Source: an uncultured Salinimicrobium sp. (lineage in GTDB: Bacteria > Bacteroidota > Bacteroidia > Flavobacteriales > Flavobacteriaceae). From it: DNA of 27,119 nucleotides. The stretch is taken from NCBI GenBank assembly GCA_946887025.1, contig CAMPJY010000014.1:1-27119 (forward strand), written 5' to 3'. Positions 23,605 through 27,119 of the stretch are shown one piece after another; position 1 is the first letter of the stretch; each line of letters opens with the position of its first letter. Below the pieces are notes generated by a model. The model had not been told where the DNA came from. It ran no database searches and worked only from the letters and a program-made list of their open reading frames with translations. The translations under genes and the position numbers were made by a program.

Positions 23605-24123
23605 ATGACAGATCCAAGATATCCGATCGGCAAATTTGAGCACCCTGCAACTTCCGGAGCCAGGGAGCGAAGCACTGCCATTGAGGTGATTCGCAGCTTT
23701 CCGCTGCTGCTGCAGGACTTAGTAAGCCAGGCAAGCGGGGAGGACTGGAAGCGCACCTACCGTCCCGGCAGCTGGAATGTGGCCCAACTGGTGCATCACT
23801 GCGCCGATGCCAATCTCAACTGCTTTATACGTTTTAAACTGGCCCTGACGGAAGAAAATCCTACGGTAAAGCCTTACAGGGAAAATGACTGGACAACCGG
23901 AGAGGATTATTCCCCGGAACTGGTGCGGGCTTCCCTGGAAATTTCCCGCGGGGTCCATGCTCGCTGGAGTAGCCTCATGGAAAGCATGACCGATGAGGAA
24001 TGGACAAGGGGATTTTACCACCCCGAGCAGAAGCAAACAGTCGCCCTGACAGAAGCCCTATTTTACTACGCCTGGCACTGCAGGCATCATCTCAGGCATA
24101 TTGAGATTGCATTGGGGAAGTAA
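23605..24123 (+). CDS. DinB/YfiT-type four-helix-bundle putative metal-dependent transferase
   Basis: A 172-residue protein of the DinB superfamily, close in pattern to YfiT/BstA thiol transferases. The start MTDPRYPIGKFEHPA, the helix SWNVAQLVHHCADANLNCFIRFKLAL with the metal-site His (about 65-66) and the final WHCRHHLRHIEIAL (about 156-169) with further His ligands are all present. The three-His nickel or zinc site therefore looks complete. Some members transfer bacillithiol or other low-molecular-weight thiols. The one-Cys thioredoxin-fold protein two genes upstream could be a thiol-related neighbour, but that is only context. Confidence 0.85.
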   Translation: MTDPRYPIGKFEHPATSGARERSTAIEVIRSFPLLLQDLVSQASGEDWKRTYRPGSWNVAQLVHHCADANLNCFIRFKLALTEENPTVKPYRENDWTTGEDYSPELVRASLEISRGVHARWSSLMESMTDEEWTRGFYHPEQKQTVALTEALFYYAWHCRHHLRHIEIALGK

Positions 24124-24160
24124 AAAATAAACTTATGGGCGTTGCGAATGGAAAATAAAA

Positions 24161-24220
24161 GAAGACTGCAAAAGTAAGGCTGGAGAGAATTAAATCGTAT
24201 TCCTTACCTATGCAGTCTTC
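24161..24220 (-). terminator. Long-stem terminator of the - strand gene at 24234-24440
   Basis: Arms 24161-24179 and 24202-24220 pair over 19 bp with two mismatches (GAAGACTGCA with TGCAGTCTTC outermost) around a 22-base loop. On the - strand the stem is followed by TTTTATTTTC. The + strand side lacks a T tract, so it mainly serves the - strand gene, although it lies between convergent genes. The stem is unusually long for a simple terminator. Confidence 0.7.
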
Positions 24221-24233
24221 AGAAATGCGTATG

Positions 24234-24440
24234 CTAGTGTTTATGCTGCTCTGCAGCAACTTCATCGGTATCTTTTCTGTATTTCAGCATGGACATTCCG
24301 GCGATAAAGAAAATGAATCCCAGAATTGCCAGCGCCCAGGGGCTGAACATCACGGCGATACTGCCAAAGATCCCCATTACTCCCATTACAAGTGCGATAG
24401 CACCACCAATTAACATAATAACTGCCAAGACTTTTATCAT
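24234..24440 (-). CDS. Small two-helix membrane protein, unknown function
   Basis: A 68-residue protein with two transmembrane helices (VLAVIMLIGGAIALVMGVMGI and LAILGFIFFIAGMSML) joined by a short loop containing FSPWA. A polar C-terminus ends in HKH. The helical-hairpin form is typical of small Bacteroidota membrane proteins. No family name is recognised. It has a hairpin terminator downstream and an AT-rich leader upstream. Confidence 0.7.
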   Translation of the reverse strand: MIKVLAVIMLIGGAIALVMGVMGIFGSIAVMFSPWALAILGFIFFIAGMSMLKYRKDTDEVAAEQHKH

Positions 24441-24600
24441 AACGTGTTTTATTGGTTACTATATAAAAGTACATAAAATGAGGAAAAAAGCCTCATTATT
24501 AACATTATATAAGGATTTACCGAACCTCCCTACTATCCAAAGCTGCGATCAGGGTATCATTTATATGAGCAGGGGTAAGGTTTTCAGGTCTTAATAACTC

Positions 24601-24825
24601 TTACCCGAGATGGCTTTTTCTCCCCCAGCATTTGCAGGCGTCGAAGAACTCATCATCGCTGATCTCAGTAAAAAAAATGTCCTGGCTGATCTTGTATCCT
24701 CCGGGAGGGCGAAGACGACTGGAGCTTTGAACGGTTTCAGGGCTGAAGGTGGATAGCTTTTTTAAGGGACCACCTCTCTTTCTCAGATATAATTTTCCGA
24801 AAAGGTCTTTGTAATAAACGAACAT
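24601..24825 (-). CDS. Possible small protein, weakly supported
   Basis: A 74-residue frame with protein-like composition (LYLRKRGGPLKKLSTFSPETV and DIFFTEISDDEFFDACK) and an A-rich leader before the ATG. I recognise no family and see no membrane segment or signal peptide. It borders the repeat-rich gene-poor stretch. It may be real or a chance open frame in decayed sequence. Confidence 0.35.
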   Translation of the reverse strand: MFVYYKDLFGKLYLRKRGGPLKKLSTFSPETVQSSSRLRPPGGYKISQDIFFTEISDDEFFDACKCWGRKSHLG

Positions 24826-24912
24826 TTAAAAGAACATTTTAGTTTTCCATAAGTGGAATGTGATTGAATAGGGTAAACGGAATCCAGGTCCCGAAGTATC
24901 AAAAATAGAAAA

Positions 24913-25066
24913 CTTTGGTTTACAGCGGTTTAAAAACCATAGATTTATTTTCCAAACCCTGAAACCAAAGCTGGGCAGTGTAGAGACCCAATGCATTGCC
25001 TCTCTACTACTCGCTGCGCCCGATCTCCAGATCGGAGCGCAACCGGGCGGGAATCTCCAGATTCCC
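24913..25066. repeat. Composite of nested palindromes, REP- or MITE-like
   Basis: Four inverted repeats follow one another: CTTTGGTTT (24913-24921) with AAACCAAAG (24962-24970); a 28-bp hairpin at 24980-25007 (GTAGAGAC to TCTCTAC, two central mismatches); GCGC-CCGATCT-CC-AGATCGG-A-GCGC at 25016-25040; and GGGAATCT-CC-AGATTCCC at 25049-25066. The last two share the core ATCTCCAGAT. The 28-bp unit resembles a GTAGAGACGCAATGCATTGCGTCTCTAC-like repeat seen between genes in other bacteria (recalled, not searched). No transposase is present. Confidence 0.65.
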
Positions 25067-25175
25067 GTATCCATTTTTCGGACCGTCCAATGGAGACGGC
25101 AATGAGGAATTTGAACGAGCAGCTTCGTCTAACAACATAAATTTTTTAACAAATTAATCGTGCAATCCGTTTTAA

Positions 25176-25322
25176 ATTTCAGATGCCGCTTTCCGTTTCT
25201 TTTATCTTCTTATCGCCACTATTGCTGCTCTCACCGGATATGTCCTTGTTAAAAAAACCTTAATTTCCTGCTGTTTTGGGCCTAACACCCAAAGTTTAAG
25301 AAGAAAAAAGTTGTACGGTTAA
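25176..25322 (+). pseudogene. Possible C-terminal scrap of a membrane transporter
   Basis: A short open frame (about 47 residues to a TAA at 25320) has no start in view. It begins ISDAAFRFFYLLIATIAA, then GYVLVKK: one hydrophobic helix ending in a Lys pair, as in the last helix of MFS-type transporters. The rest of such a gene is not visible; only the palindrome region lies upstream. It may be a deletion remnant or a chance frame. The stretch before the susC gene also contains a hairpin TTTGGG-7-CCCAAA at 25275-25293 without a T tract. Confidence 0.3.
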
Positions 25323-25371
25323 CATTAAATTATCAAATTTGGCACTGGCTAATTCAAAACAAATATTAAAA

Positions 25372-27119
25372 ATGAAAACAAAGTTGAGTGGAATCTTAAC
25401 GCTCTTGCTAGCGTTAGTTGTGCAAATTACCTTTGCACAAGAAACACAAACGGTCTCAGGTACTGTGACCGATGAAAACGGGATGCCCCTGCCCGGGGTG
25501 AACGTTCTGATCAAAGGAACGACCCGTGGAATGCAAACCGATTTCGACGGAAATTATGCCATTGAGGCAAGTCAGGGAGAGACCCTGGTCTTTTCCTATT
25601 TAGGAATGAAAACCGCTGAATACACCTTTACCAATAACAACAACATCGACGTGATCCTTTCACCTGATGCTGCGCAACTGGAAGAGGTAGTGGTAACGGC
25701 TCTTGGTATTTCCAGGGAAAAACGAAGCCTTGGTTATGCCACTGAAGAGGTATCCGGGGCGGAAGTAAACACTGCCAAGGAAGCTAACTTCATTAACTCC
25801 CTTTCCGGAAAAGTAGCCGGTCTGAACGTTAAGAAGAGTAGTACCTTAGGTGGATCTTCCAACATTATCATCAGGGGGTATTCCTCTTTGACCGGTAACA
25901 ACCAGCCGCTGTTCGTAGTGGACGGAGTGCCGATCAGCAACGCCAACACCAACACTTCTGACCAGCAGACTGGTAGAGGAGGGTACGACTACGGAAACGC
26001 GGCCATGGACATCAATCCTGACGATATCGCTTCCATCAACGTACTTAAAGGTGCTGCCGCATCTGCTCTTTACGGATCGCGTGCTGCCAACGGGGTAATT
26101 ATCATTACCACCAAAAAAGGTCAAAAAGGAGAGGACATCGGAGTAACCCTTACTTCAGGGGTGACTTTCTCTCAGTATGACGAGGACACCTTCGTAGATT
26201 ACCAAAAAGAATACGGTGCAGGTTACGGTGCTTTCTATGGACCTGACGAAGACGCCTATTTTAATGAGTGGGATGTTGATGGTGACGGTACTGATGACCT
26301 TGTAGTTCCTTTCACTGAAGATGCTTCTTTCGGAGGGCGCTTCGATCCAAGCCTGATGGTGTTCCAGTGGGATGCCTTCTATCCTGAATCTCCTAATTAC
26401 CTGCAGGCTACCCCATGGGTTGCTGCTGAAAACGGACCGGAATCCGTATTCCGTACAGGTGTTACTTACAACCACAGTGTTTCCCTTGACGGAGGAACTG
26501 ATAAAAGTACCTACAGATTAGGTTATACTCACTACGATCAGGAAGGTATACTTCCAAACTCCAACATCAAGAGAAACACTGTAGATTTCAAGGGAAGTCA
26601 CGATTTCACTGAAAGATTGACTGCTGGAGTTACTGCTACTTACACCAACACTGATGGTAAGGGACGTTACGGAACTGGATATAGCGGAACCAACATCTTC
26701 CAGAGTATGCGTCAGTGGAACCAGGCTAACGTTGACTTTGAGCAACAAAAAGAAGCTTACTTCGCTACCGGACGTAACATTACCTGGAACTATGCCAACG
26801 CACAAGCGGGTAACTTTACTCCTATCTACACTGACAACCCTTACTGGCAGTTGTACGAAAACTTCCAGACTGATACAAGAGACCGTCTGTACGGTAACTT
26901 CCACCTGGATTACGAACTTGCTGACTGGGTAAGCCTTTTAGGACGTGTGTCCATGGATACTTACACCGATCTTAGGGAAGAAAGAAGAAACGTTGGAAGT
27001 AACGGGGTATCTCATTACCGACGTTATGACGCCAGTCTTACAGAATTGAACTACGATTTGATGGCCAACTTTGATTACGACATCAATGAGGACATCAACA
27101 TTTCCGGTCTTTTGGGTGC
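25372..27119 (+). CDS. SusC/RagA-family TonB-dependent outer-membrane transporter, 3' end outside the window
   Basis: An open frame from the ATG at 25372 that runs without a stop to the right edge (582 complete codons). A signal peptide (KTKLSGILTLLLALVVQITFAQ) leads to a carboxypeptidase-regulatory-like domain (about 26-100; GTVTDENGMPLPGVNVLIKG and FDGNYAIEA). The TonB plug follows: EEVVVTALGISREKRSLGYA, then SGKVAGLNV, IIIRGYSSL, FVVDGVPI, and SINVLKGAAASALYGSRAANG with IIITTKKG, the classic SusC plug signature. The beta-barrel has begun by residue 260. Such proteins pair with a SusD lipoprotein encoded just downstream, outside the window. Substrate is likely a glycan or peptide and is not readable. 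Confidence 0.95.
   Translation, partial: MKTKLSGILTLLLALVVQITFAQETQTVSGTVTDENGMPLPGVNVLIKGTTRGMQTDFDGNYAIEASQGETLVFSYLGMKTAEYTFTNNNNIDVILSPDAAQLEEVVVTALGISREKRSLGYATEEVSGAEVNTAKEANFINSLSGKVAGLNVKKSSTLGGSSNIIIRGYSSLTGNNQPLFVVDGVPISNANTNTSDQQTGRGGYDYGNAAMDINPDDIASINVLKGAAASALYGSRAANGVIIITTKKGQKGEDIGVTLTSGVTFSQYDEDTFVDYQKEYGAGYGAFYGPDEDAYFNEWDVDGDGTDDLVVPFTEDASFGGRFDPSLMVFQWDAFYPESPNYLQATPWVAAENGPESVFRTGVTYNHSVSLDGGTDKSTYRLGYTHYDQEGILPNSNIKRNTVDFKGSHDFTERLTAGVTATYTNTDGKGRYGTGYSGTNIFQSMRQWNQANVDFEQQKEAYFATGRNITWNYANAQAGNFTPIYTDNPYWQLYENFQTDTRDRLYGNFHLDYELADWVSLLGRVSMDTYTDLREERRNVGSNGVSHYRRYDASLTELNYDLMANFDYDINEDINISGLLG

Noticed and set aside
24826..25074. An 82-residue open frame on the - strand through the palindrome cluster
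   Set aside because: It translates the hairpins themselves, with no protein-like pattern; it is better explained as repeat DNA.
25128..25134. Integron attC-like GTCTAAC next to hairpins
   Set aside because: The 7-mer is short and expected by chance; no matching partner box, cassette gene or integrase was seen.
25275..25293. Terminator before susC
   Set aside because: The 6-bp TTTGGG/CCCAAA hairpin has no T tract after it on either strand, so termination is unsupported.

Overview
The window looks like a chromosomal segment of a marine or soil member of the Bacteroidota, most likely Flavobacteriaceae. The evidence is a SusC/RagA outer-membrane transporter, GH92 and GH109 glycosidases, secreted MORN-repeat and small orphan proteins, A-rich leaders before starts instead of Shine-Dalgarno sites, and TAnnTTTG-type -7 boxes. 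The assignment rests on gene content and motifs read by eye; no search was run.

Positions 1-8050 hold an AT-rich amino-sugar locus on the + strand: an AgaS-type galactosamine-6-phosphate deaminase/isomerase (5' end cut off or broken), two PfkB sugar kinases, a class II tagatose-bisphosphate-type aldolase, an amidohydrolase, a Tat-exported GH109 protein (family activity alpha-N-acetylgalactosaminidase), a DeoR-family repressor and an EamA-type permease. The first six are packed with overlaps or gaps under 30 bp. Read as a pathway: GH109 releases GalNAc in the periplasm, a permease imports it, one PfkB kinase phosphorylates it, a deacetylase (possibly the amidohydrolase) gives GalN-6-P, AgaS makes tagatose-6-P, the other PfkB makes tagatose-1,6-bisphosphate and the aldolase splits it. 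The kinase and deacetylase steps are inference.

Positions 8044-9201 carry a decayed scrap that includes the C-terminal tail of a second GH109-like gene, then a second DeoR gene about 81% identical to the first, closed by a strong terminator. This points to two copies of a GH109-deoR module, one of which lost its enzyme. Hand counts of sample lines suggest GC rises from about 35-40% in the first block to 47-57% after it.

Positions 9331-14936 (+) hold a small secreted orphan and a signalling set: a soluble kinase with three GAF domains, a stand-alone receiver and a receiver-adenylate cyclase, then a YitT-family membrane protein. Positions 14983-20724 (-) hold a GH92 mannosidase, a secreted MORN/jelly-roll protein, a YdeI-like protein and three small proteins, one built from six exact 18-residue RYG repeats. 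Positions 20992-24123 (+) hold a secreted amidase, a thioredoxin-fold protein with one active-site Cys, a membrane protein and a DinB/YfiT-type protein. Next come a small membrane protein on the - strand, a gene-poor stretch of nested palindromes and gene scraps (24826-25371), and the start of a susC gene that runs off the right edge.
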